A stretch of DNA of 64,000 bases. It comes from DATDIC01 sp963777625. GTDB taxonomy: Bacteria; Pseudomonadota; Alphaproteobacteria; Acetobacterales; Acetobacteraceae. Each line of letters begins with the position of its first letter. The stretch's first letter is position 1. The DNA is taken from positions 1 through 64,000 of the forward strand of contig CAVZRO010000003.1 in NCBI GenBank assembly GCA_963777625.1. Direction: 5' to 3'. The notes under the pieces were generated by a model, which did no database searches, had not been told where the DNA came from, and was given only the letters and a program-made list of their open reading frames with translations. Shown piece by piece: positions 27,954-37,339 of this stretch. The position numbers and the translations under genes were made by a program.

Positions 27954-29546
27954 ATGCGACGCCGGGATGTGCTGAAGGGCGCCGGGGCAACCGCGGCTCT
28001 GGCCACCACCGCCGGCCTGGCCAGTCCGGCAATCGGCCAGGGCAAGGCGAACGTGCTGCGCTTCGTGCCGCAGGCCGACCTGGCCAATCCAGACCCGATC
28101 TGGACCACGGCGACGGTCGCCATCAACAACGGGTACATGATCTTCGACACGCTGTACGGGATCGACGATTCACTGACGTCGCGCCCGCAGATGTGCGCCG
28201 GACAGGAGGTCTCGTCCGATGAGCTGACCTGGACCTTCACGCTGCGCGACGGCTTGAAGTTCCACGACAACGAGCCGGTGCGGGCGATCGACTGCACTAC
28301 CTCGCTGACGCGCTGGTGGATGAAGGATCCGTTCGGTCAGTACCTGGCATCGCTGACCAACGAGGTGAAGCCGCTGGACGACAAGCGACTGCAGATACGC
28401 CTGAAACAGCCATTCCGGCAGATGCTGTATGCACTGGGGGCGGAGAACTGCTTCATGATGCCGGAGCGGATGGCGAAGACGCCCGCTTCCGAGCAGATCA
28501 AGGAATATGTCGGCTCCGGCCCGTTCCGCTTCCTGCGCGAGGAATGGGTGCCCGGTTCGAGTGCCGCCTGGGCGAAGTTCGATGGCTACGTGCCGCGCCA
28601 GGAGCCGCCGCAATATTTTTCCGGTGGCAAGGTGGTGCATGTCGATCGCGTTGAATGGATCGTGCAGAAGGATCCGGCGACGGCGGCCGCGGCGTTGCAG
28701 ACGGGCGAGGTGGACTGGGTCGAATTGCCGCTGATCGACCTGCTGCCGATGCTGAAAACGTCGCCCGGCGTGCAGGTCGCCACCTTCGATCCACTGGGGT
28801 GGCTGGGGGTGCTGGCATTCAATCATCTGTATCCGCCATTCGACAACCCGAAGCTGCTCCAGGCACTGCTGCCGGCGGTGGATCAGAAGGAATATGTGCA
28901 GTCGATGGTGGGTGAGCAGATGGACCTCGGCCGCTATCCGGCCGGGTTCTTCACGCTGGGCTCGCCGATGGCGAGCACGGCCGGTTTGCAGGCGCTGTCG
29001 GCCCCGCGCGATATCGCCAAGGCGCGGCAACTGGTGAAGGAGTCCGGCTACAAGGGCGAAAAGATCGTGCTGATGTCGCCGACCGATCAGGCGGCCTTGC
29101 AACAGATGGCGCAGGTCACGCGCAGCCTGTTCCAGCAGCTCGGGCTGAATGTCGATTACCAGGCGATGGACTGGGCGACGCTGGTCAGCCGGCGCGCCAA
29201 ACAGGACCCGCCGGACCAGGGCGGCTGGAATAGCTTCTGCACGTTATGGGGCGGGCTGGCGGTGTCCAATCCGGGCAGCTCCTATCCGCTGCGTGGCAAC
29301 GGCCGCAAGACGGGCTGGTTCGGCTGGCCGACCGACCCGAAGATGGAGGAATTGCGGGTGGATTGGTTCAACGCGGCCGATCTGGCCGCGCAGAAAAAGG
29401 TCTGCGAGCAGATGCAACTCCATGCATTTGAAACGGTACCGTTCATGCCGCTGGGACAGATTTTCCAGCCGACCGCGTTCCGCAGCAACCTGAGCGGGTT
29501 CGTCAAATGCGCCAACATCCTGTTTTGGGGTGTGCGGAAGAGCTAG
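27954..29546 (+). CDS. Tat-exported ABC transporter substrate-binding protein (SBP_bac_5)
   Basis: A 530-residue periplasmic binding protein of the peptide/nickel/opine family. The twin-arginine start MRRRDVLKGAGATAALATTAGLA is a Tat signal. Family signatures are ELTWTFTLRDGLKFHDNEPVRAIDC and the C-terminal VPFMPLGQ...TAFRSNL. No permease or ATPase gene is adjacent, so its transporter must be encoded elsewhere. It follows the cNMP-binding membrane protein closely. Confidence 0.9.
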   Translation: MRRRDVLKGAGATAALATTAGLASPAIGQGKANVLRFVPQADLANPDPIWTTATVAINNGYMIFDTLYGIDDSLTSRPQMCAGQEVSSDELTWTFTLRDGLKFHDNEPVRAIDCTTSLTRWWMKDPFGQYLASLTNEVKPLDDKRLQIRLKQPFRQMLYALGAENCFMMPERMAKTPASEQIKEYVGSGPFRFLREEWVPGSSAAWAKFDGYVPRQEPPQYFSGGKVVHVDRVEWIVQKDPATAAAALQTGEVDWVELPLIDLLPMLKTSPGVQVATFDPLGWLGVLAFNHLYPPFDNPKLLQALLPAVDQKEYVQSMVGEQMDLGRYPAGFFTLGSPMASTAGLQALSAPRDIAKARQLVKESGYKGEKIVLMSPTDQAALQQMAQVTRSLFQQLGLNVDYQAMDWATLVSRRAKQDPPDQGGWNSFCTLWGGLAVSNPGSSYPLRGNGRKTGWFGWPTDPKMEELRVDWFNAADLAAQKKVCEQMQLHAFETVPFMPLGQIFQPTAFRSNLSGFVKCANILFWGVRKS

Positions 29547-29802
29547 CCGAGACGGCAGGGCGCGCCGGCGACGGAGGTTGGGGGGCGCGGCGGCGCGCTG
29601 CCCAGGTTCCGTCAGTCCGGGGCCGCGCCGGCGTGCTTCCGCGACGCAGGATGTTATGGCCACATTCGGGTGCGGCAAGCGGGTTCGTTTTCGGTTACGT
29701 CGGAGTTCAGATAAGAAATTTCTTTTTTTAGGCCTGATCTTGCGCTTCTAGAAAAAATCATTCTCTGCTTTGGGTCAGATTGCCCTTTGTAGCGGACCCA
29801 CG
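29547..29802. other. gap upstream of the siroheme/sulfite operon
   Basis: A 256-base region that should hold the operon promoter. It contains an AT-rich palindrome AAGAAATTTCTT followed by a run of T (29712-29730), which could terminate the upstream gene or serve as a regulator site. No other element was recognised. Confidence 0.3.
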
Positions 29803-30354
29803 ATGATTGCTGTCGCACTCAACTCTGCCGTGCTGCCGGTGGCCGTTGCCGGCCGAGGCCCGGCCGCACTGCGCCGGTTCCAGTCCTTGCGGACCGCCGG
29901 CGCGCGCGCATTGCTGCTGTATTCCGACCAGCACGATCAGGACCATGAGCGCGCCGCGGCCGGGGCGTTGCGCCATTTCCTGCCCGGCCCCGCTGATCTG
30001 GCTGAGTTGCGCGCCATCTGGATCGTCGGCCTGCCGGACGACGAGGCTGCCGCGCTGGCCACGCGGGCGCGCACGGCGCGGGTGCTGGTAAATGTCGAAG
30101 ATCGGCCCGCCCTGTGTGACTTCCACAGCGTCGCCGAAGTGCGGCGTGGCGACCTGCTGCTGACGGTCTCCACGGGGGGAGCGAGCCCCGGGCTCGCCGC
30201 CCGCATCCGGGCGCGGCTGGCGGCGCAATATGGGCCTGAGTGGACCGAGCGCGTTCGATTGCTGCGTGCGTGCCGGACGCGCTGGCGGCAAGACGGAGAC
30301 GACGTCGTCGCCCTGACGGACGCGCTGCTGCATGCGAACGCATGGTTGGGATGA
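29803..30354 (+). CDS. precorrin-2 dehydrogenase/sirohydrochlorin ferrochelatase-like protein (CysG N-terminal/Met8 type)
   Basis: A 183-residue protein with the Rossmann start LPVAVAGRGPAALRRFQSL, a NAD-binding fold, the Asn-Val-Glu-Asp turn VLVNVEDRPALCDFH and the conserved STGGASPGLAARIRARL segment. The family oxidises precorrin-2 to sirohydrochlorin and inserts iron to make siroheme. The fold is on the short side for the family. Its stop overlaps the start of cobA, and the next genes encode the siroheme-dependent sulfite reductase, so the pathway role is well supported. Confidence 0.85.
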   Translation: MIAVALNSAVLPVAVAGRGPAALRRFQSLRTAGARALLLYSDQHDQDHERAAAGALRHFLPGPADLAELRAIWIVGLPDDEAAALATRARTARVLVNVEDRPALCDFHSVAEVRRGDLLLTVSTGGASPGLAARIRARLAAQYGPEWTERVRLLRACRTRWRQDGDDVVALTDALLHANAWLG

Positions 30355-31169
30355 TGCCGCGGCCGGCTGCACCGGCGTTCGAGCCGGGAACCGTGTGGCT
30401 GGTCGGCGCCGGGCCGGGCGATCCGGGACTGCTGACGCTGCACGCGGCGCACGCGCTGGCCGAGGCGGACGTGGTGCTGCATGACGCGCTGGTATCGGCG
30501 GACATATTGGAGATGGCGCCGCGGGCGCGGCTGGAGCCGGTGGGCAAGCGCGCTGGCGGAAAGCGCACGCCGCAGCTTCGTATCAACGAACGGCTGATCC
30601 GGCTGGCTCGCGAGGGGCGGCGCGTGGTGCGGCTGAAGGGCGGCGATCCGCTGGTGTTCGGGCGTGGCGGCGAAGAGGCCCTGGCGCTCGCGGCCGCGGG
30701 CGTGCGCTTCCGCATTGTCCCCGGGATCAGCGCCGGTATCGGCGGCACGGCGGCGGCGGGCATTCCGATCACGCATCGGGGGCTGGCGCGCAGCGTGGCG
30801 TTCGTGACCGGGCACGATGCCGGCGGCGACCTGCCCGCCGATCTGGACTGGCAGGCGCTGGCGCGCGGCGCTGACGTGCTGGTGCTGTACATGGGGTTGC
30901 GGACGATCGGCGCGATCGCCGCACGCCTGCGCGCTGCCGGACGGCCTGAGATGGAGCCGGTCGCGTTCATTACCGATGCAACCACGTCGCGGCAACGCAT
31001 CGTGGTGGCCACACTGGCGGACGCCGAGCAGATCGCCGCGACGATCCCGGCGCACGCGCCGACCCTGATCATGGTGGGACCTGTCGTGGCGCTGCGGGAG
31101 TTGATCGGGCCATGGCAGGACGCCGCACCCATGGTGGTCATGCCCGCAACTCGCCGCGCCACCGCCTGA
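30351..31169 (+). CDS. cobA: uroporphyrinogen-III C-methyltransferase
   Basis: A 272-residue SAM-dependent enzyme that methylates uroporphyrinogen III twice to precorrin-2. The SUMT signatures are VWLVGAGPGDPGLLTLHAAHAL, VVRLKGGDPLVFGRGGEEA and VPGISAGIGGTAAAGIPITHRG. The start overlaps the stop of the dehydrogenase gene. Together these two replace the fused CysG of enterobacteria and supply siroheme to cysI. Confidence 0.93.
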   Translation: MMPRPAAPAFEPGTVWLVGAGPGDPGLLTLHAAHALAEADVVLHDALVSADILEMAPRARLEPVGKRAGGKRTPQLRINERLIRLAREGRRVVRLKGGDPLVFGRGGEEALALAAAGVRFRIVPGISAGIGGTAAAGIPITHRGLARSVAFVTGHDAGGDLPADLDWQALARGADVLVLYMGLRTIGAIAARLRAAGRPEMEPVAFITDATTSRQRIVVATLADAEQIAATIPAHAPTLIMVGPVVALRELIGPWQDAAPMVVMPATRRATA

Positions 31170-31180
31170 AGGAGAACAGC

Positions 31181-32911
31181 ATGCCGAGCCTGCCGTTGTT
31201 GCCCGAGACCGCGCCGTTTCCGAGCGAGCAGATACTCGCGCTGAACCGCATCATGTCCGGAACAAGCGTCGAGCAGCGTAGCTGGCTGAGTGGCTTCCTG
31301 GCCGGCGTTCAGGCTGCGAACGCGCCGCAGCCGGTCGCGTCGGCACCACCGGCACGGCGGGCGCCGCTGACCATCCTGTTCGCGACCGAATCCGGCAACG
31401 CCGAGGCGCTGGCTGACGTGGCGCGCAAAGCGGCGGGAAAGCTGGGGTTTGCCGCCCGCGCGGTGGATATGGCCGATGTCACGCCGGCGCAGGTGGCCGG
31501 CGCGCAGAACCTGCTGGTGATCGCCAGTACCTGGGGCGAAGGCGATGCGCCGCAGCGTGCCATCGATTTCCATGCCGCCCTGATGTCCGACGACGCGCCG
31601 CGGTTCGAGGGGCTGCGCTATGCCGTGCTGGCGCTGGGCGACCGCGCCTATGCGAAGTTCTGCGAGACCGGGCGGCTGTTCGATGAACGGTTCGCGGCGC
31701 TCGGCGCCCTACGCGTGGCGGAGCGGATCGAGTGCGACCTGGATTATGAGGCGGCGGCCAACACCTGGATCGACGGCGCCCTGACCGTGTTGCGCGCCGA
31801 GCTGGGGGAACCGGACGCCGGCGCGGTGATCCATGTCGATTTCGCCCGCGCGCCGGCCGAAGCAGCCAGCTACAGCCGAGCGCGACCGTTCGAGGCGGAG
31901 ATTACCGAGCACGTCCGATTGAGCGGCAGCCGATCCAGCGCCGATACGTGGCACGTGGAGCTTTCGCTGGAAGGCGCCGGCATCGAGTACGAGCCCGGGG
32001 ATTCGCTCGGTGTCGTGCCGGGGAATGATCCGGCGCTGGTGGAGTCGGTGCTGGCGGCGGCGGGGTTGGCGGGTGACAGGCAGTTGCACAGGAGACTGTC
32101 GGAGCAGTTCGATATCACGACGCTGACCGCGCCGGCGTTCGACCAGTATGTCCGCCTGACGGGTACTGCCGGGCTGGTGCGGCAGGAGGGCTGGCAGGTA
32201 ATCGATCTGTTGGAGGCCGCGCCGCACCGACTGAGCGAGGAGCAGTTACTGTCGTTGCTGCGGCCGCTGGCGCCGCGGTACTACTCGATCGCGTCCAGCC
32301 GCAAATCCGTGCCGGACGAGGCGCATCTGCTGATTGCGGCGGTGCGCTACGAGGCGCTCGGGCGGGCGCGCAACGGCGTCGCCTCGGTGGACGTGGTCGA
32401 GCGGCGCAAGACGGGTGACGGGTTGCGGGTGTTCCTGAAGCCTAATCCGCATTTCCGTTTGCCGGCAGATCCGGAGCGGCCGATCGTCATGATCGGCCCA
32501 GGCACCGGCGTGGCGCCGTTCCGTGCCTTCATGCAGGAGCGCGATGCGCTTGGCGCGCGCGGGCGCAACTGGCTGGTGTTCGGCCATCGCAACTACACGC
32601 ACGATTTCCTGTACCAGCTCGAATGGCAGGATCTGCTGAAGCGGGGCGTGTTGTCGCGGCTGGACGTGGCGTTTTCGCGCGATCAGCCGGAGAAGCGCTA
32701 CGTGCAGCATGCGCTGTGGGACGCGCGGCGGGAGCTGTTCGCGTGGGTGCAGGACGGCGCGGTGCTCTATGTGTGCGGCGACGCCAATGCGATGGCGAAG
32801 GATGTGCACACGACGCTGCAACGCATCCTGGCGGAGCAGGGCGGCGGCGATGGTGCCGCGGCGCTGGACGCGCTGCGGCGCGAAGGAAGGTATCTGCGCG
32901 ATGTCTATTGA
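31181..32911 (+). CDS. cysJ: sulfite reductase flavoprotein (CysJ-type)
   Basis: A 576-residue diflavin reductase that carries electrons from NADPH to the CysI hemoprotein. The flavodoxin domain (about residues 60-205) shows TILFATESGNAEALA and ASTWGEGDAPQRA. The FAD and NADPH modules show EPGDSLGVVPGN, PRYYSIASSR, IGPGTGVAPFRAFMQER and VYVCGDAN-like text ending in YLRDVY, the usual aromatic cap. A good AAGGAG site precedes ATG 31181. It overlaps cysI by 11 bases. Confidence 0.94.
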   Translation: MPSLPLLPETAPFPSEQILALNRIMSGTSVEQRSWLSGFLAGVQAANAPQPVASAPPARRAPLTILFATESGNAEALADVARKAAGKLGFAARAVDMADVTPAQVAGAQNLLVIASTWGEGDAPQRAIDFHAALMSDDAPRFEGLRYAVLALGDRAYAKFCETGRLFDERFAALGALRVAERIECDLDYEAAANTWIDGALTVLRAELGEPDAGAVIHVDFARAPAEAASYSRARPFEAEITEHVRLSGSRSSADTWHVELSLEGAGIEYEPGDSLGVVPGNDPALVESVLAAAGLAGDRQLHRRLSEQFDITTLTAPAFDQYVRLTGTAGLVRQEGWQVIDLLEAAPHRLSEEQLLSLLRPLAPRYYSIASSRKSVPDEAHLLIAAVRYEALGRARNGVASVDVVERRKTGDGLRVFLKPNPHFRLPADPERPIVMIGPGTGVAPFRAFMQERDALGARGRNWLVFGHRNYTHDFLYQLEWQDLLKRGVLSRLDVAFSRDQPEKRYVQHALWDARRELFAWVQDGAVLYVCGDANAMAKDVHTTLQRILAEQGGGDGAAALDALRREGRYLRDVY

Positions 32912-34616
32912 TCAGCGTCCGCCGTCCGCGAACGAGGGCATCAAGGCGAACAGCCGGTTCCTGCGCGGGACCATCGCCGAAGGGCTGACACGGGTGGAAA
33001 CCGGCTCGCTGGTGGAGAATGACCAGCAGCTTACCAAGTTCCACGGCATCTATCTGCAGGACGACCGGGACCTGCGCGCGGAGCGTGGCCGCACGAAGAT
33101 GGAAAAGGCATTCATCTTCATGGCGCGGCTGCGGGTGCCGGGCGGTGTGCTGACGCCGGCGCAATGGCTGGCGGCCGAGGCCATCGCGCGCGACCGCGGC
33201 AACGGTACGCTGCGGCTGACCACTCGGCAGACTATCCAGTTCCACGGGATCATCAAAAGCAACTTGCGGCCGGCGATCCGCGGCATCCGTGACGCGATGC
33301 TGGACACGATCGCGGCCTGCGGCGACGTGAACCGCAACGTCATCGCGCGGGTGAACCCGTGGCAGAGTCGTGCGCACGCCGAGGTGGCGGGACTGGCGGC
33401 GGCTATCGGCGCGCATCTGCTGCCGAAAAGCCGTGCCTGGCACGAGATATGGATCGACGGGGAAAAACTGATCGGCGGCGAGGAGGAGGACGAGCCGATC
33501 TATGGCCGCACCTACATGCCACGCAAGTTCAAGGTCGCGATCGCGCTGCCGCCGAGCAACGATGTGGACGTGTTCGCGCATGATCTGGGGTTGATTGCGA
33601 TCGAGCAGAACGGGCGCATCGTCGGCTACAACGTGGTGGCCGGTGGCGGCATGGGGATGACGCATGGTGAGCTGGATACATTTCCGCGTACCGGCGACGT
33701 GCTCGGCTTCTGCTCGCCGGACCAGGCGGTGGATGTGGCGGAGAAGGTGGTTACCGTGCAGCGGGATTTCGGAGACCGCTCGGATCGCAAGCATGCACGA
33801 CTGAAATACACGATCGAGCGCATGGGTTTGGAGGCGTTCCGCCTGGAACTGGAACGGCGGCTTGGGTTTGGACTGGCGCCGGCGCGGGCGTTCGCGTTTG
33901 GCGACAATCGTGATCGGCTTGGGTGGGTGCAGGGCGACAATGGCGCCTGGCACTTCACTCTGTTCGTGGAGAACGGGCGGGTGCGGGATGCCCCGGATCG
34001 GCGGTTGCTGAGCGGCCTGCACGCGGTTGCGGAGCTTGGCGTCGGTCGTTTCATCATCACGCCGAACCAGAATTTGGTATTGGCCGACATTCCGCCGGAG
34101 CGAAGAGCGGCGGTGGAGGCGCTGCTGCGGTCACACGGGCTGGACGCGCCGGTTCGCGGCCTGCGCCGTAACGCTCTGGCCTGCGTGGCGCTGCCGACCT
34201 GCGGTCTGGCGCTGGCGGAGAGCGAGCGGTACCTGCCGGAGCTGGTCACACGGCTGGAAGACGAGTTGGAGCGGCTGGGGTTGGCGGAGGACGACATCAC
34301 CATCCGCATGACCGGCTGCCCAAACGGTTGCGCGCGTCCTTATCTGGCCGAGATCGGGCTGGTTGGTCGGAGCCCGGGTGTTTACAACCTATACCTGGGC
34401 GGCGCGTTCGATGGCGCGCGTATGAACAAGCTGTATCGCAGAGATGCCGATGGCGATGCCATCGTCGCGTCGCTGCTGCCGTTGTTTCGCGAATACGCGG
34501 AACGCCGGTCGGCGGGGGAGCGGTTCGGTGACTATGTCATCCGCGCGGGGCATATTCGTCCGACCACAGGCGGTAACAGGTTTCATGAGGATCTGGCCGC
34601 AGAGTTAGGGGCGTAG
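32901..34616 (+). CDS. cysI: sulfite reductase hemoprotein beta subunit
   Basis: A 571-residue siroheme and 4Fe-4S enzyme that reduces sulfite to sulfide with six electrons. The nitrite/sulfite reductase repeats are clear (GTLRLTTRQTIQFHGI, RFIITPNQNLVLADI). The cluster cysteines are in CVALPTCGLALAESER (C-x5-C) and MTGCPNGCARP (C-x3-C), where the last Cys bridges siroheme. It is the last gene of the operon and converges with the glycosyltransferase gene only five bases away. Confidence 0.95.
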   Translation: MSIDQRPPSANEGIKANSRFLRGTIAEGLTRVETGSLVENDQQLTKFHGIYLQDDRDLRAERGRTKMEKAFIFMARLRVPGGVLTPAQWLAAEAIARDRGNGTLRLTTRQTIQFHGIIKSNLRPAIRGIRDAMLDTIAACGDVNRNVIARVNPWQSRAHAEVAGLAAAIGAHLLPKSRAWHEIWIDGEKLIGGEEEDEPIYGRTYMPRKFKVAIALPPSNDVDVFAHDLGLIAIEQNGRIVGYNVVAGGGMGMTHGELDTFPRTGDVLGFCSPDQAVDVAEKVVTVQRDFGDRSDRKHARLKYTIERMGLEAFRLELERRLGFGLAPARAFAFGDNRDRLGWVQGDNGAWHFTLFVENGRVRDAPDRRLLSGLHAVAELGVGRFIITPNQNLVLADIPPERRAAVEALLRSHGLDAPVRGLRRNALACVALPTCGLALAESERYLPELVTRLEDELERLGLAEDDITIRMTGCPNGCARPYLAEIGLVGRSPGVYNLYLGGAFDGARMNKLYRRDADGDAIVASLLPLFREYAERRSAGERFGDYVIRAGHIRPTTGGNRFHEDLAAELGA

Positions 34617-34621
34617 TATTA

Positions 34622-35650
34622 TCAGTTTCGTGTCGCCATGAAATCGTCTGAATGCATCTCTCCGCGCGAAGGCAGGAACCGTTCGACCAGATAGAGCGGG
34701 CGGCCCTTCGTTTCATTGAAAACCCGCCCCAGGTACTCCCCGATCACCCCGAGCGTCACGAGCTGAGCGCTGCCCAGAAACAATACCACCGCCATCAGGC
34801 TGGGATATCCGGCGACCGGGTTGCCCCACACCAGGGTGCGCGCCACCACCTCCAGCAGGTAGAGCGCCGCCGCGATCGCTGTCAGCAGGCCGAGATAGGT
34901 TGCGATCTTCAACGGCATCACGGTGTGGCTGGTGATCCCCTCGATCGCCAGGTTCCAGAGCTTCCAATATCCCCACTTGCTCCGGCCCGCGTGCCGAGGC
35001 GCCCGGTCGTACACCACCACGCTTGTGGGAAACCCCACCCAGGCAAACAGACCTTTCATGAACCGGTGCTGCTCACGGAGCCCGCCCAGCGCCTCCACCA
35101 CCCGCCGGCTCATCAGCCGGAAGTCGCCGACGTCGCGCGGGATCGGCGCCTGTCCGGCACGCCCTATGAGGCGGTAGAACGCTGCCGCGCTGACGCGTTT
35201 CAGCCACGGCTCTCCGGCGCGTGCCCGGCGCCGTGCCAGCACCACGTCGGCCCCGTTCCGCCATTCCTTCACCAGCTCCGGAATAAGCTCCGGCGGGTCC
35301 TGGAGGTCGGCGTCGATCACCACCACTGCCTGCCCCTGCGCGTGATCCAGCCCGGCGGTGGTGGCGATCTCCTTGCCGAAATTGCGCGACAGGTTGACCA
35401 ACCCGACCCGTGCATCGCGCCCGCGCAGCAATTCCAGGATGGGCAGGGTGGCGTCGCTGCTGCCATCATTGACGAAGATGATCTCCGCCGGCTGATCCAG
35501 CGTATCCAGCACCGCCGACAGGCGCGCGTGCAACTCCGCCAGCGCCTCCTGCTCGTTGTGGCAGGGGACGACGACCGACAGCACCGGTCGCTGCGTCTGT
35601 AATATGGATGCACCGGGGGTGGCGGTGAACGCGGGGATCACATAATTCAT
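34622..35650 (-). CDS. family 2 glycosyltransferase with two C-terminal membrane helices (GtrB/DPM1-like)
   Basis: A 342-residue protein. The GT-A domain has SVVVPCHNEQEAL, FVNDGSSDAT, the metal motif VVIDADLQDPPELI and FGKEIATTAG. Two membrane helices lie near residues 245-270 and 285-310. This plan is that of polyisoprenyl-phosphate sugar transferases such as GtrB, ArnC and dolichol-phosphate mannose synthase, which load a sugar onto bactoprenol phosphate. No flippase or acceptor gene is adjacent, so the sugar is unknown. Confidence 0.9.
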   Translation of the reverse strand: MNYVIPAFTATPGASILQTQRPVLSVVVPCHNEQEALAELHARLSAVLDTLDQPAEIIFVNDGSSDATLPILELLRGRDARVGLVNLSRNFGKEIATTAGLDHAQGQAVVVIDADLQDPPELIPELVKEWRNGADVVLARRRARAGEPWLKRVSAAAFYRLIGRAGQAPIPRDVGDFRLMSRRVVEALGGLREQHRFMKGLFAWVGFPTSVVVYDRAPRHAGRSKWGYWKLWNLAIEGITSHTVMPLKIATYLGLLTAIAAALYLLEVVARTLVWGNPVAGYPSLMAVVLFLGSAQLVTLGVIGEYLGRVFNETKGRPLYLVERFLPSRGEMHSDDFMATRN

Positions 35651-35785
35651 GCAAGTCCCGGGGGGCGGGGGCGTCTTGCTTATGCCGGCCGCATGACCGG
35701 GCCGTTAACGGTCCAACTGGCGCTTGATCGCGCCCGGTTCGCGCGGCAGCATCCGCGCCTCGCGCGAATCAGGGGGGAACACGGG

Positions 35786-36553
35786 ATGAGTTTGCAACGA
35801 CGCGGTGTGCTGCTGGCCGCCGCCAGCCTGCTGGCCGGGGCGCCTGCCCTGAAAGCCGCGGACCTGCTGTCCGACCTGAAGGCCGGCAAAAGTCCGCTGC
35901 GCGTGGGCACCGATGCAACCTTTCCACCCTTCGAGCAGACCTCGCCGAGCGGTGAAAAGACGGGATTCGACATCGACCTGGTGACGGCGATCGCCAGGCA
36001 TGCGGGCATTCCGAAGCTCGATTTCCAGCAGGTGCCGTTCGGGCAACTGATCCCCGGCCTGCAAGCCGACCATATCGATCTGGCAGCTTCGGCCATCTAC
36101 ATAACGCCCGAGCGGGCGAAGGTGATCGATTTCTCGATGCCCTATTTCTCCGGCGGGCTTTCGGTCATGATGAAGCCCAACGACAACAGCATTAACAAGC
36201 CGCAGGACCTGGACGGCAAGACGATCGCGGTGCAGGTGGGAACCAAGTCGGTGGATTATCTGCGGCAGACGTTCCCGCGTGCCACCCTGCATATCGTGCA
36301 GACCAACGACCAGATGTTTCAGTCGCTTCAAAGCGGGCAGGCGGATGTCGTCGTCACCGGTAATCCGGCAGCCAGATACTACATCAAGACGCATGGCGGC
36401 GCGAAGCTGGCCGCGTTCCTGCTGACCGGCGAGCAGTACGGCCTGGCAGTCCGCAAGTCCGATTCCGCGCTGCTCGCCGCGGTGAACGCCGCGATCGAGG
36501 CGTTCAAATCCGACGGCACGCTGAAATCGCTGGAAGCGAAATGGTTCGGCTGA
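35786..36553 (+). CDS. polar amino-acid ABC transporter substrate-binding protein (SBP_bac_3)
   Basis: A 255-residue periplasmic binding protein with a signal peptide (MSLQRRGVLLAAASLLAGAPALKA). The SBP_bac_3 signature is LRVGTDATFPPFEQ and TGFDIDLVTAIARHAG, with later IDFSMPYFSGGLSVMMK. ATG 35786 follows a strong AGGGGGGA site. The permease gene begins 25 bases after the stop. It probably binds a polar or basic amino acid. No ATPase gene is adjacent. Confidence 0.92.
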   Translation: MSLQRRGVLLAAASLLAGAPALKAADLLSDLKAGKSPLRVGTDATFPPFEQTSPSGEKTGFDIDLVTAIARHAGIPKLDFQQVPFGQLIPGLQADHIDLAASAIYITPERAKVIDFSMPYFSGGLSVMMKPNDNSINKPQDLDGKTIAVQVGTKSVDYLRQTFPRATLHIVQTNDQMFQSLQSGQADVVVTGNPAARYYIKTHGGAKLAAFLLTGEQYGLAVRKSDSALLAAVNAAIEAFKSDGTLKSLEAKWFG

Positions 36554-36578
36554 TTGCGGTTCGGCTGGCCCTTGAGGA

Positions 36579-37247
36579 ATGACCGCGCTCGCGGTCGCGA
36601 CGGTCGTCCAATGGCTGCCTTTCTTGCTCGGCGGCGCACTGCGCACGCTAGAGGTCGTGGTCATGGCGCTGGTGCTCGGCATCGTCTGCGGCCTGGCCGG
36701 GGGCCTGGGCCGGCTGGCGCGCAGCCGGGCGGTGCGCGCCGCCGCCGGCACCTATGTGTCGGTGGTCCGCGGCACACCCTTCGTGGTGCAGCTTTTCTTC
36801 ATCTATTACGGCATTCCGCAGCTCGGCATTCCAGTTCCGGCAATGCTGGCCGCGGTCGGCACGCTCGGGATCTATTCCGGTGCCTATCAGACCGAAATCG
36901 TCCGCGGCGCAATCCAGTCGATCGACCATGGCCAGTCGGAGGCTGCACGCGCGCTCGGCCTTTCACGCTACCAGACAATGCGGCTGATCGTGCTGCCGCA
37001 GGCGCTGCTGCGCATGCTGCCGCCGCTCGGCAACGAGTTCGTCTCGCTGACCAAGAACTCCGCGCTGGTATCGTTGGTGACGGTGCGGGAGTTGTTCCTG
37101 TCCGCGCAGATGGTGATCAGTACCACATTCCAGAACTTCGCGGTTTTTTTGACCATCGGGGTGATGTACTACGCCATGACCAGCGTGGTCGGCGGGGCCA
37201 CCCGAATGATGGAGCGGCGGCTGTCGGTCTATGTCGGCCGGGAATAA
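36579..37247 (+). CDS. polar amino-acid ABC transporter permease
   Basis: A 222-residue inner-membrane permease of the His/Glu/Gln/Arg/opine family with about five helices. The EAA loop is EAARALGLSRYQTMRLIVLPQAL, and RGTPFVVQLFFIYYGIPQ is the family signature near the N terminus. It works with the binding protein immediately upstream. The matching ATPase is missing from this cluster and must be supplied from elsewhere. Confidence 0.93.
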   Translation: MTALAVATVVQWLPFLLGGALRTLEVVVMALVLGIVCGLAGGLGRLARSRAVRAAAGTYVSVVRGTPFVVQLFFIYYGIPQLGIPVPAMLAAVGTLGIYSGAYQTEIVRGAIQSIDHGQSEAARALGLSRYQTMRLIVLPQALLRMLPPLGNEFVSLTKNSALVSLVTVRELFLSAQMVISTTFQNFAVFLTIGVMYYAMTSVVGGATRMMERRLSVYVGRE

Positions 37248-37339
37248 GGTGGGCCGCCATGATCCGCTGGCGTTTATATCTCGCTCCGATGGCGCGCTCG
37301 GCCCTAACATGCCGCTTCAGCATGGCCAGGAGTGTCGCA

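Noticed and set aside
29819..31573. A 584-codon reverse-strand open frame
   Set aside because: It runs antisense to the siroheme genes and the start of cysJ. The translation is Ala/Arg/Ser-rich without any domain.
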